NCBI GenBank assembly: GCA_903642215.1
Contig: CAHJWG010000001.1
Location: forward strand, 930,001 to 994,000
Reading direction: 5' to 3'
Source: Sphingobacteriaceae bacterium
GTDB taxonomy: Bacteria > Bacteroidota > Bacteroidia > Sphingobacteriales > Sphingobacteriaceae
DNA length: 64,000 nucleotides
Part shown: positions 25,825 to 34,580 of the stretch, piece after piece
How positions within the stretch are numbered: position 1 is the stretch's first letter
How the letters are laid out: each line of letters opens with the position of its first letter
The notes under the pieces: model-generated
The model's input: only the letters and a program-made list of their open reading frames with translations
Database searches by the model: none
What the model was told of the DNA's origin: nothing
Program-made: the position numbers and the translations under genes

Positions 25825-25891
25825 TTTATAGAAAATATTGAGGTAGATTTGTGCCTTAAAAGTGTTGATTAAGACCGGTTTAAAGAGATTC

Positions 25892-26827
25892 ATGCGTTTA
25901 AAAGCTGTTACAGTCCTCATTTTTTTACTGGTAAAAACAGCATGTGCACAATCCATCCCGGATACTTTATATCAGCAGCCAGCACCCGTTTTAGATTCTG
26001 CTGCGCTGATCAGGCAGCAAATACAGTCAGATTCAATCGCAAAAATATTTATCACCCCACCGGATTCTTCTCGGAAAAACCTCTTTTTAGATAGTTTGCT
26101 AAAGGCGCGGTTATATACAGGTTATGCGTTTTTGGATTTGCATTACAAGCCGCAGCAAACAAAGCTCCAGGCAGGTAAAATCCGTAATTTTAGGAACAAA
26201 TGGATGCTGGCTGTAATGTTTGGCTTGCTATTATATGCTGCCGTACTAAACCGGTTTTTAAATAAAGCTATCGGTGATATTGTACAGTCTTTTTATAGTA
26301 AAAGGATGTTTTCGCAATTTTCAAAAGAAGAAAACCTGATCAATTCCTGGTCTTTTATACTGCTTTTTTTACTTTTCGGCGCAACAATTGGCTTGCTGCT
26401 TTACCAGGTTATATCTTATTACAACCACAATTATACGGATGACGGCTGGCAGTTATTTTTAGGTTTTACGTTTATCGTAATCATCTTTTTTATCCTTAAA
26501 ATTATTGTGCTGCGTATATTAGGCTTGATATTTAATATCCGCAACCTGGTTAAAGAATATATATCTGTACTTTATCTTACCTATTTCAATTTAACATTTA
26601 TCAGCCTGCCGTTAGTAATTTGTTTCGGATTGATTGCCGATAGCTTTAAACCGCTGCTTTTACTGGTTTTCGGCTTGCTGCTTTTAATTGTATTATTTTG
26701 GCAATATATCCGCAGCAGCATCAACATACTTACCGTTTACAGATTTAGTAAAGTTTATTTATTTATTTATCTTTGTGCACTCGAGTTTTGCCCTGTTCTC
26801 ATTTTGATAAAGGCTTTAAAACTATAA
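25892..26827 (+). CDS. DUF4271 membrane protein
   Basis: A 311-residue protein. I chose the ATG at 25892 over an upstream GTG because it gives a clean signal peptide (MRLKAVTVLIFLLVKT, cleavage near ACAQS). A periplasmic stretch of about 80 residues is followed by six or more hydrophobic helices from about residue 105 to the end. This fits DUF4271, a Bacteroidota-specific family often found next to uroporphyrinogen-III synthase and T9SS genes. Its function is unknown. It is 15 bases upstream of hemD and clearly in the same operon. Confidence 0.8.
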   Translation: MRLKAVTVLIFLLVKTACAQSIPDTLYQQPAPVLDSAALIRQQIQSDSIAKIFITPPDSSRKNLFLDSLLKARLYTGYAFLDLHYKPQQTKLQAGKIRNFRNKWMLAVMFGLLLYAAVLNRFLNKAIGDIVQSFYSKRMFSQFSKEENLINSWSFILLFLLFGATIGLLLYQVISYYNHNYTDDGWQLFLGFTFIVIIFFILKIIVLRILGLIFNIRNLVKEYISVLYLTYFNLTFISLPLVICFGLIADSFKPLLLLVFGLLLLIVLFWQYIRSSINILTVYRFSKVYLFIYLCALEFCPVLILIKALKL

Positions 26828-26842
26828 GAAAGACAGCTATTT

Positions 26843-27610
26843 ATGCAGATTTCCGCTGAAAGACTAAAAAAAGTAAAAAGCATTTTAGTAACGTTGCCAA
26901 AGCCAGAATCGGATAAAAATCCGTACACAGAACTGGCCAAAAAATACAATTTAAAAATCGATTTTCGCTCATTTATCCATGTAGAAGGTGTGCCGGCAAG
27001 AGAGTTTAGAAAAGAAAGAATTGTGTTGGGCGATTATACAGCAGTAATCTTTGCGAGCCGTAACGCAGCAGATCATTTTTTTAGGATTTGCGAGGAAATG
27101 CGTTTTGAAGTTCCGGTAGAGATGAAGTATTTCTGCCTATCGGAAACGATCGCACTTTATCTTCAAAAATACATCCAGTACCGTAAACGGAAAATATTTT
27201 TTGGTAAACAAACCGCAAGCGATCTGGCGGAAGTATTAAAAAAGCATACCAACGAAAAGTTTTTGTACCCATGTTCTGATGTTGCAGCAGAAGAAACACA
27301 AAAATTTTTAGCAGATAACGGCTACAACTTTACACCGGCAGTCCTGTTTCGTACCGTGGTGAGCGACCTTTCTGATTTGGCAGAAGTTTTTTATGATATT
27401 ATCGCCTTTTTTAGTCCGTCAAGTATTCAATCGCTTTACAAAAATTTCCCTGATTTTCAGCAGAATAATACCCGGATTGCTGCCTTTGGTGCTACTACGC
27501 ATAAAGCTGCAATAGAAAAAGGTTTAGTTTTGGATATCCCGGCACCAGTTCCCGAAGCTCCTTCCATGACTATGGCTATTGAGCAATATATTAAACATGC
27601 CAACAAGTAA
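26843..27610 (+). CDS. hemD: Uroporphyrinogen-III synthase (HemD-like)
   Basis: A 255-residue soluble protein of the HemD fold: two alpha/beta domains, with KSILVTLPKPESDKNPY near the N-terminus, VIFASRNAADHFF near 70 (the classic SxNAV region), FLYPCSDVAAEE near 140, a FFSPSSIQSL motif near 189-198 and IAAFGATTHKAA near 213. HemD closes hydroxymethylbilane with ring-D inversion on the way to heme and sirohaem. In Bacteroidota several HemD-like paralogues exist, some next to T9SS genes, so a second role is conceivable. Confidence 0.83.
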   Translation: MQISAERLKKVKSILVTLPKPESDKNPYTELAKKYNLKIDFRSFIHVEGVPAREFRKERIVLGDYTAVIFASRNAADHFFRICEEMRFEVPVEMKYFCLSETIALYLQKYIQYRKRKIFFGKQTASDLAEVLKKHTNEKFLYPCSDVAAEETQKFLADNGYNFTPAVLFRTVVSDLSDLAEVFYDIIAFFSPSSIQSLYKNFPDFQQNNTRIAAFGATTHKAAIEKGLVLDIPAPVPEAPSMTMAIEQYIKHANK

Positions 27611-27699
27611 AATAATTTTTCCGGGTTTAAGTTATTAAAGCAATCAACTAATTTTACGAAACCTTACCTGCAAAACCTGCGTAAAGAATTTTGTTGACT

Positions 27700-27712
27700 A
27701 TGCTGTTTTTAT
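27700..27712 (+). repeat. Dispersed word, G-variant
   Basis: ATGCTGTTTTTAT followed by GTAAAAA, in the 300-base AT-rich gap before gldK. I see no gene in that gap. Confidence 0.55.
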
Positions 27713-27911
27713 GCAGTAAAAAATGTTTAAGTATGTTAAATAAAAAATTTCGCCTAACTATATTGCATTGCTATCAATAGTTTAGTTATTTTTATAACGA
27801 TAAAATATGTTTTGCTGAAATCAAGAAAATCGCATCAGCAGAAAATATATTATATGAAATTGAGTTATTGCATTAATTTTTAACCGTATTGTTTTTACTT
27901 TGAATCTGAAA

Positions 27912-29258
27912 ATGAAAAACTTATATTTTGGGATGTTATTCGTACTGCTTGCTGCTTTAAGCAGTTGTATGTCCAGCAGTGACAGGGGCGAAGTACGAGG
28001 TGTATATGCAAAGGGTTTTAAACAGGAACAGCCTTACGGAATGGTTTATATCCCGGGCGGAACTTTTTTAATGGGCCAAACCGACCAGGATGTAACCTTT
28101 GCACAAACAGCCCAGAATAAGCAGGTAACTGTTGCGCCATTTTTTATGGACGAAACAGAAACCTCTAATGCTAAATATAAGCAGTTTGTAAATGCAGTGC
28201 GAGATTCTATCGCCATCACACAATATTTAAACGACGATAAATATTATTATAAACCCGGCGGCAAAAACGCCAAACCGGATCCGAGCGGTAAAAAATATAT
28301 CAATTGGAGCTATGTACAAAAAAATGGTGTTTTTAGTTCCGGTAAAGGAAGAGGAAAAGCCGGTGCTGCGGCAAGTGCGAATCAATCAAAACTGCAAGCT
28401 ATGTATTACCAGGGAGATGACCGTATTTTCGACAGAAATGAAATTGATGTTCGTTTGTTGAAATACAATTATGCTATTATGGTATTGCGGGAAGCATCAA
28501 ACAATCGTTTTGATAAAACTAAAAAACGGTCTGATTTTATTTTAAGAGATACAGTACCCGTTTACCCGGATACGTTATGCTGGTTAAATGATTTCTCTTA
28601 TGCAGCAAACGAACCAATGGTTCAGGGATATTTTTCTCATCCGGCTTATTTAAATTATCCGGTTGTTGGTGTTACCTGGCGCCAGGTTCGTGCTTATACC
28701 GTTTGGCGTTCACGCTATAATGATGCTTATAAAGATTCTCGCGGAATACCACACCGCCAGCTTTACGAACTACCTACAGAAGCAGAGTTTGAATATGCTG
28801 CCCGCGGCGGCCGGATTGGGAATGATTATCCATGGGGCGGCCCTTACGCCAAAAACTCTAAAGGCTGTTTGTTAGCCAACTTTAAACCGGGCCGCGGAGA
28901 TTATGCAAGCGACGGCGGTGCTTATACCGTTAGTGTTCATTCGTACTTTCCAAACGACTACGGTTTATACAACATGGCAGGAAATGTTGCCGAATGGACA
29001 GCCTCCGCTTATGATGAATCGGCCTCAACATTTGTACATGATATGAGTCCTACTTTTAATTACGAAGCCAAAGCCAGCGATCCTGAAGTGCTGAAACGTA
29101 AAGTTGTGCGTGGCGGTTCATGGAAAGATATTGGCTATTTTCTCCAAAATTCCACCCGCGGTTACGAATATCAGGATACTGCAAAATCTTATATTGGCTT
29201 CCGCTGTGTAACCCACTTTTTGGGTAGGGATATCAAAGATAAACGCTCTAACTACTAA
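27912..29258 (+). CDS. gldK: T9SS ring lipoprotein GldK (PorK)
   Basis: A 448-residue outer-membrane lipoprotein. The lipobox is LSSC, about 20 residues after the chosen ATG. The rest is a formylglycine-generating-enzyme-like domain, with YIPGGTFLMGQTDQD near 50, FMDETETSNAKYKQF, and ending in GNVAEWTAS and VVRGGSWKD. GldK forms a large periplasmic ring with GldN as part of the type IX secretion system. It heads the gldKLMN operon. I chose ATG 27912 over TTG 27900 because TACTTTG, a -7-like element, ends only at 27902. Confidence 0.93.
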   Translation: MKNLYFGMLFVLLAALSSCMSSSDRGEVRGVYAKGFKQEQPYGMVYIPGGTFLMGQTDQDVTFAQTAQNKQVTVAPFFMDETETSNAKYKQFVNAVRDSIAITQYLNDDKYYYKPGGKNAKPDPSGKKYINWSYVQKNGVFSSGKGRGKAGAAASANQSKLQAMYYQGDDRIFDRNEIDVRLLKYNYAIMVLREASNNRFDKTKKRSDFILRDTVPVYPDTLCWLNDFSYAANEPMVQGYFSHPAYLNYPVVGVTWRQVRAYTVWRSRYNDAYKDSRGIPHRQLYELPTEAEFEYAARGGRIGNDYPWGGPYAKNSKGCLLANFKPGRGDYASDGGAYTVSVHSYFPNDYGLYNMAGNVAEWTASAYDESASTFVHDMSPTFNYEAKASDPEVLKRKVVRGGSWKDIGYFLQNSTRGYEYQDTAKSYIGFRCVTHFLGRDIKDKRSNY

Positions 29259-29306
29259 CAAAAATTATATTATCCAAGTTTAAAAAACAAAACTACAAAC
29301 ACTTTT

Positions 29307-30125
29307 ATGGCTGTTAAGAAAAAATCAAAGTATGGAATGGGAAGCATCATTTCTATCGGTGCAACGGTGGTGATCATAGGTCTGCTGTTTAAAATCCAGC
29401 ATTGGCCGTATGCTTCTGTTTTTATTACAGTTGGGCTTGGTGCCGAAGCTGTTTTATTCTTTTTACTGGGTGTTTTCCCGGAGGAAAACAACGATGTGGA
29501 CTGGACACGTGCTTATCCTGAATTGGCAGACGATTATAACGGCGAAAGGCCAAAAGTAGCTGCATCAAGAGCACCACAACCTGTAGCAAACGGTTTTTCT
29601 AACACTGCAGCTTTAGATAAAATGCTTACAGATGCAAAAATCGGCCCGGAGTTGATCAGCAGTTTAGGCGATGGTTTAAGAACTTTTGGCGATAAAGTAA
29701 GCTCAATTGCAAAAGTTGGAGATACAGGTGAAGCTACCTTGGAATTAACAAACAAAGTTAAGATCGCTTCTGCAAGTTATGATAAGCTAAGCACTTCTTT
29801 CGAGAAAGCTTCTGCTAACCTATCAGAAATGGCTAATTCTAATATTGATTCTAAAGCTTATCACGATCAGGTAAATAGTTTGGCTAAAAATTTATCTGCT
29901 TTAAACGCAGTATATGAGCTGGAGCTACAGGATTCAAGCGCGCATTTAAAATCGATGAACAAGTTTTACCAGAATGTTTCTTTAACGATGCAAAACTTTA
30001 ATGAATCGATGGAAGATTCCAAAGCATTTAAAGATGAAGTTGGCCGTTTGGCAAAAAACCTTGCTTCTTTAAATAACATTTATGGCAACATGTTATCTGC
30101 CATGAACCAGCCGAAAGCAAACTAA
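29307..30125 (+). CDS. gldL: T9SS motor subunit GldL (PorL)
   Basis: A 272-residue inner-membrane protein with two transmembrane helices near the N-terminus (about 13-30 and 38-56). The first segment carries GMGSIISIGATVVIIGLLFK and IQHWPYASVFIT lies between, both hallmarks of the family; the Glu in the second helix (LGAEAVLFF) is the proposed proton path. A long cytoplasmic helical region follows. GldL5-GldM2 uses the proton gradient to drive T9SS and gliding. It lies 48 bases after gldK. Confidence 0.95.
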   Translation: MAVKKKSKYGMGSIISIGATVVIIGLLFKIQHWPYASVFITVGLGAEAVLFFLLGVFPEENNDVDWTRAYPELADDYNGERPKVAASRAPQPVANGFSNTAALDKMLTDAKIGPELISSLGDGLRTFGDKVSSIAKVGDTGEATLELTNKVKIASASYDKLSTSFEKASANLSEMANSNIDSKAYHDQVNSLAKNLSALNAVYELELQDSSAHLKSMNKFYQNVSLTMQNFNESMEDSKAFKDEVGRLAKNLASLNNIYGNMLSAMNQPKAN

Positions 30126-30165
30126 ATTGTCCGTTAATTTCAAAATCAGCATAAAATTATAACAA

Positions 30166-31701
30166 ATGGCTGGAGGTAAGGAAACCCCAAGACAGCGGAT
30201 GATCGGTATTTTGTATCTGGTACTATTAGGTTTAATTGCCTTAAATGTACCGGATAGTTTACTAAACGCTTTCAAAAATATTAGTGATAGTTTGAATGCC
30301 TCGAAAAGTAATGTCCAAACCGGAATTAACAATACTTACGAAGCATTTCAGCAAAAAATTAAAGATCAGCCGGACCGTGCAAAGCCAATCGAGGCTAAAG
30401 CAAAACAGGCAAGCTCTTTAGTTAAGGATTTAGATGATTATGTAGAATCTTTAAAAAAGCAATTGGTAGAAAAAACAGGTGGTTTTGACGAAAATTTGCA
30501 GGATTATAAAGGGCGTGATAATTTAGATGTATCCGCCGATTTTATGATCAATAATAAAAATGCTTTTGCTTTGCGTAAAAAAATTGATGAAACACGCGAG
30601 AAATTAGTTGGATTGCTGGATGCAAAAGATCAGGCAAATACAAGATTAGCTCTTGCGACAATCGATCCTCCGCAGAAAAAAGGATATGCTAAAGAAAGCT
30701 GGGAAGAAGCTTATTTTGGAGATGGTATCCCGATGGGTGCAGCCATGACTTCATTAAATAAAGTTCAGGCTGATGCAAAAAATGCCGAAAGCGAAGTTGT
30801 AAAAAAGATTTTAGGCAAAGTAGATCAGGCAGTAGTAAACTTAGATAAATTTGCTGCTGTTGCCGTTGCGCCAAGCAGCTATGTTATTGCAGGTCAGCCT
30901 TATACGGCACAAGTATTTTTAACTGCTTCTGATTCCCGTTCTAATCCGAACATCACCGTTGGCGGTTCAAAACTCCCGACTACAGAAGGAAAAGGAACTT
31001 ATTCTGTTTCTACGAGCGGTGAAGGTGTGCGTACTTGGGTGGGTACAATCACTGTAAAACAAAACGACGGAACTACTAAAACTTATAGTACACCGCCGCA
31101 AACTTACCAGGTAGCGCGGCCATCGGCTGTGGTTTCTCCGGATAAAATGAATGTATTATATGTTGGTGTTCCTAATCCGGTTTCTGTTTCTGCTCCGGGA
31201 ATGGCCAAAGAAAAACTGCATTTAAGTATTAGTGGCGGTTCGATAAGCGGTTCTGGCGGAAAGTTTACTGCTACAGTTTCTTCGCCGGGTACAACTGCTA
31301 AAATTACAGTTTCCGGTGAAACTTCTCCCGGAAAAACATCTGTATTAGGTGTACAGGAATTTCGGGTAAAAAGAATTCCTGATCCGAAAGCACAATTTGC
31401 CGGAAAAAGCGGCGGAACTACTGCTTCAGGAAATATCAAAGCACAAGACAAGGTTTTTGCCAAATTGGAAAACTTTGATTTCGACGCTAAATTTAATGTT
31501 ACTCGTTTTTCATTGACTGTAATTAAACCTCGACAGGATGCAGTTACGGTATCAGGTTCCGGTAGTGATCTTTCCGGCCCAATGCGTTCTGCACTTGCAA
31601 CCATTACGCCGGGTTCTACTGTGGTTTTTGATAATATTATTGCAGTTGGCCCAGATGGAACGCAACGTGGTTTAGACCCAATTGTATTGCATGCAAATTA
31701 A
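30166..31701 (+). CDS. gldM: T9SS motor subunit GldM (PorM)
   Basis: A 511-residue protein with one N-terminal transmembrane helix (RMIGILYLVLLGLIALNVP, about 10-28) and a long periplasmic part made of successive domains, as in the GldM crystal structures. The conserved PRQRMIG start and the ASKSNVQTG stretch near 45 are characteristic. GldM couples the motor to the GldK/GldN ring. It follows gldL by 40 bases. Confidence 0.95.
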   Translation: MAGGKETPRQRMIGILYLVLLGLIALNVPDSLLNAFKNISDSLNASKSNVQTGINNTYEAFQQKIKDQPDRAKPIEAKAKQASSLVKDLDDYVESLKKQLVEKTGGFDENLQDYKGRDNLDVSADFMINNKNAFALRKKIDETREKLVGLLDAKDQANTRLALATIDPPQKKGYAKESWEEAYFGDGIPMGAAMTSLNKVQADAKNAESEVVKKILGKVDQAVVNLDKFAAVAVAPSSYVIAGQPYTAQVFLTASDSRSNPNITVGGSKLPTTEGKGTYSVSTSGEGVRTWVGTITVKQNDGTTKTYSTPPQTYQVARPSAVVSPDKMNVLYVGVPNPVSVSAPGMAKEKLHLSISGGSISGSGGKFTATVSSPGTTAKITVSGETSPGKTSVLGVQEFRVKRIPDPKAQFAGKSGGTTASGNIKAQDKVFAKLENFDFDAKFNVTRFSLTVIKPRQDAVTVSGSGSDLSGPMRSALATITPGSTVVFDNIIAVGPDGTQRGLDPIVLHAN

Positions 31702-31708
31702 AAAGATT

Positions 31709-32671
31709 ATGAAAAGGAACTTGGTTATTTTAGTTTTATGCCTGATTTGTGCAGGATCTTTTGCGCAAACCCGCAAAAGAACAGTCACCAGAAGGACTGC
31801 TACCCGCAGAACCGCACCTAAAAAACAGGTAGCATCTTCAAAGTCGCAGGCATTGGTTGATACAAATAACACCAAAGCTTTTGTACGGCCGCAGGATGGT
31901 TATTACAAACCGCAGGATGGCTATTATAAAAAAACCAGTATCTTGAATGCAAAGGTTACACCATATCAAAATTTGCGCGAAGCTGATGTTGCTTTTGCGA
32001 AAAGAGTTTGGCGTGAAATTGATGTTCGGGAACGGATGAACCAGTATCTAGCTTCTCCGAAAGCACGTTTAATTGATATCCTGATGGATGCGATTGCAAA
32101 AGGCGAACTGAACGCTTACGATCCTTCTCCAAGTAAAAATGATCCGAATGGGGATGAGTTTTCTGCTTTGTTAAAGCCCAATCAGGCGATGGCTAAAATG
32201 GCTGATAGTGTTTTGATTGACAAGTTTGATAAAAACGGTGATAAAATTGGTTCTTCTATGCAAGCCGGAGAGTTTAACCCGGACAGTGTGGTAAAATTTA
32301 GAATTAAAGAAGACTGGATTTTTGACAAACAACGCTCTGTTTTCGAGCCTCGTATCATCGGTATTGCTCCAATGATTAAAATAAAAGCCGGTGGTTTAAG
32401 TTTGGATTATCAGCCAGCATTCTGGATTTATTTCCCGGAAGCCCGAAATATTTTAGTGACAAAAGAAGCAATGAACCGACACAACGATGCAACCGGTTTA
32501 AGCTTTGATGATATTTTTATGAAGCGGATTTTCTCCAGTTATATCGTTAAAGAATCCAACGATAAAGACGAACGGATTAAAGATTACGCACAAGGAATTG
32601 ATAAACTATACGAATCAGAAAAAGTTAAGAAGGCTTTGTTAAATTACGAACAGGATCTTTGGGTTTATTAA
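31709..32671 (+). CDS. gldN: T9SS ring protein GldN (PorN)
   Basis: A 320-residue periplasmic protein with signal peptide (cleavage near GSFAQ, residues 16-20) followed by a very basic stretch (TRKRTVTRRTATRR). A tandem duplication PQDGYYKPQDGYYK lies near 60-73. The conserved part begins READVAFAKRVWREIDVRE. I chose ATG 31709, 7 bases after the gldM stop, because the signal peptide begins there; an in-frame upstream ATG at 31691 overlaps gldM. It forms the periplasmic ring with GldK. The operon ends with the terminator at 32702. Confidence 0.93.
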   Translation: MKRNLVILVLCLICAGSFAQTRKRTVTRRTATRRTAPKKQVASSKSQALVDTNNTKAFVRPQDGYYKPQDGYYKKTSILNAKVTPYQNLREADVAFAKRVWREIDVRERMNQYLASPKARLIDILMDAIAKGELNAYDPSPSKNDPNGDEFSALLKPNQAMAKMADSVLIDKFDKNGDKIGSSMQAGEFNPDSVVKFRIKEDWIFDKQRSVFEPRIIGIAPMIKIKAGGLSLDYQPAFWIYFPEARNILVTKEAMNRHNDATGLSFDDIFMKRIFSSYIVKESNDKDERIKDYAQGIDKLYESEKVKKALLNYEQDLWVY

Positions 32672-32687
32672 TACTAATTTTTACCTG

Positions 32688-32700
32688 ATAAAAACAGTAT
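32688..32700 (-). repeat. Dispersed word, G-variant
   Basis: Reverse orientation ATAAAAACAGTAT, between gldN and its terminator; on the minus strand GTAAAAAT follows the core. Confidence 0.6.
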
Positions 32701-32701
32701 C

Positions 32702-32731
32702 GCCCTGCAAGCTAAACTTGCGGGGCTTTTT
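32702..32731 (+). terminator. Intrinsic terminator of the gldKLMN operon
   Basis: GCCCTGCAAG (32702-32711) pairs with CTTGCGGGGC (32717-32726) around a 5-base loop, followed by TTTTT. It overlaps the stop codon region of the convergent uvrC gene. Confidence 0.85.
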
Positions 32732-34532
32732 GCTGAGCAAAATAATCTAAAATCGCTTTGGCTTGTTTGGTATTTACCACTTCCATCAGCATATCTTCAG
32801 TAGCTTCACGTACTCTTTTTACCGACTTAAAATAGGTAAGCAATTTTGCAGAAGTAGTTGTGCCGATTCCCGGAATATTATCCAGCTCGGTAACAAGTGT
32901 ATTTTTATTCCGTTTGGCACGATGGGCGGTAATGCCGAAACGATGCGCTTCATCCCGTAATTGCTGAATAATTTTTAACGTTTCCGATTTTTTATCAAGA
33001 TACATCGGATACTGGTCGCCGGGATAATATAATTCTTCTAAACGTTTCGCGATGCCGATTACGGTTACTTTTTTATCAATATCCAATAGTTTTAAACTCT
33101 TCACAGCAGAAGAAAGTTGTCCTTTGCCACCGTCAATAATAATCAGTTGCGGTAATTCCTGCTGCTCATCCAGCATCCGGCGGTAGCGGCGGAAAACTGC
33201 TTCTTCCATCGTTGCAAAATCATTCGGGCCTTCTACCGTTTTTACATTAAACCAGCGGTAATCTTTTTTGGAAGGCTTGGCATCTCTGAAAACCACAATT
33301 GCCGAAACCGGAAACGAACCCTGGAAGTTGGAGTTATCAAAACATTCGATATGCCGCGGCAACTGGTTCAAACGTAAATCTTTCATCATCTGCGTAAGCA
33401 AACGATCTGTTCGAACTTCCGGGTTTAATTTTTCGTACTGATCAATTTTCCCTCGTTTAAAAAACAGTACATTTTTTTGTGATAAATCCAGCAGTTTCTT
33501 CTTTTCGCCCAACTTCGGAACGGTAAATTTGATGGTAGAACCTTCATCAACGCTCATTTCAAAAGGCACAATTATTTCTTTGGAGTGGCTTTCGTAACGC
33601 GTACGAAATTCGGAAATAGCCAAACTCAACAATTCTTCATCCGTTTCGTCCAGTCGTTTTTTTAGTTCAATGGTTTGCGTTTGGATAATAACACCGTTCA
33701 TCACTTTTAAATAGTTAACGAAAGCGTATTTTTCTTCGGAAGCAATACTGAAAACATCCACATCCGTGATGGAAGAATTAACCACGGTGGATTTACTTTG
33801 GTAATTATCCAGTAAATCAAACTTGCGTTTTAATTTATGTGCAGCTTCGAAGTTCATTTCGATGGAAGCCTGCTCCATCTGCTCTTTTAACTGCTTTATA
33901 ACAGAACCGGTTTTACCGTTTAAAATATCTTTTATCTCTTCAATATTATTTTGATAATCTGCCTCTGATTGAAATTTCTGGCAAGGGCCTTTGCAGTTTC
34001 CCAACTGATATTCCAGGCAGACTTTAAATTTGCCGGCATCAATATTTTGTGGTGTAAGTGCTAAATTACAGGTGCGCAACGGATAAGTTTCGCGGATCAA
34101 ATCCAAAATTGTGTGCATCATACTGATGGAAGCGTATGGACCCAAATATTTGGAACCGTCGCGGATAATCCTTCTCGTCCAGAAAATACGTGGGAAATTT
34201 TCGTTTTTAACCACCAGCCAAGGATAAGTTTTGTCATCCTTGAGCATCACATTGTAACGCGGCTGGTGTTTTTTGATCAGGCTGTTTTCTAGTAGCCAGG
34301 CATCAATTTCGGTATCAACTATGGTAAAAGTAATCTTCCTGATCTTGGAAACCAGCACTTTTGTTTTGCCGTTGCTGCTTAAAACATCTTTATTAAAGTA
34401 TGAACCAACCCGGTTTTTTAAGTCTTTGGCTTTGCCGATGTAAATTATCTCGTTCTCGTCATCCCAATATTGGTAAACTCCGGGTTTATGCGGAATGGCT
34501 TTTAGTGCTTCTTTATAATCAAAATTACTCAT
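32712..34532 (-). CDS. uvrC: Excinuclease ABC subunit C
   Basis: A 606-residue nucleotide-excision-repair nuclease that makes both incisions around a lesion marked by UvrAB. The GIY-YIG nuclease domain starts HKPGVYQYWDDENEIIYIGK (15-34); a UVR motif lies near 205-240; the second, RNase H-like nuclease domain includes ECFDNSNFQGSFPVSA near 395; and a helix-hairpin-helix (NIPGIGTTTSAKLL) near 555 ends the protein. Length is as expected. Convergent with gldN. Confidence 0.97.
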   Translation of the reverse strand: MSNFDYKEALKAIPHKPGVYQYWDDENEIIYIGKAKDLKNRVGSYFNKDVLSSNGKTKVLVSKIRKITFTIVDTEIDAWLLENSLIKKHQPRYNVMLKDDKTYPWLVVKNENFPRIFWTRRIIRDGSKYLGPYASISMMHTILDLIRETYPLRTCNLALTPQNIDAGKFKVCLEYQLGNCKGPCQKFQSEADYQNNIEEIKDILNGKTGSVIKQLKEQMEQASIEMNFEAAHKLKRKFDLLDNYQSKSTVVNSSITDVDVFSIASEEKYAFVNYLKVMNGVIIQTQTIELKKRLDETDEELLSLAISEFRTRYESHSKEIIVPFEMSVDEGSTIKFTVPKLGEKKKLLDLSQKNVLFFKRGKIDQYEKLNPEVRTDRLLTQMMKDLRLNQLPRHIECFDNSNFQGSFPVSAIVVFRDAKPSKKDYRWFNVKTVEGPNDFATMEEAVFRRYRRMLDEQQELPQLIIIDGGKGQLSSAVKSLKLLDIDKKVTVIGIAKRLEELYYPGDQYPMYLDKKSETLKIIQQLRDEAHRFGITAHRAKRNKNTLVTELDNIPGIGTTTSAKLLTYFKSVKRVREATEDMLMEVVNTKQAKAILDYFAQQKAPQV

Positions 34533-34547
34533 ACCCGTCGTTATCGC

Positions 34548-34577
34548 TTGCTTCTTTTATGCCTATAAAAACAGTAC
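34548..34577. repeat. Dispersed word as an imperfect dyad
   Basis: TTGCTTCTTTTAT (34548-34560) and, 4 bases on, ATAAAAACAGTAC (34565-34577), which is the inverted variant. It shows both arms of the composite site in the short gap between uvrC and the PBP1A gene. Confidence 0.7.
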
Positions 34578-34580
34578 CGC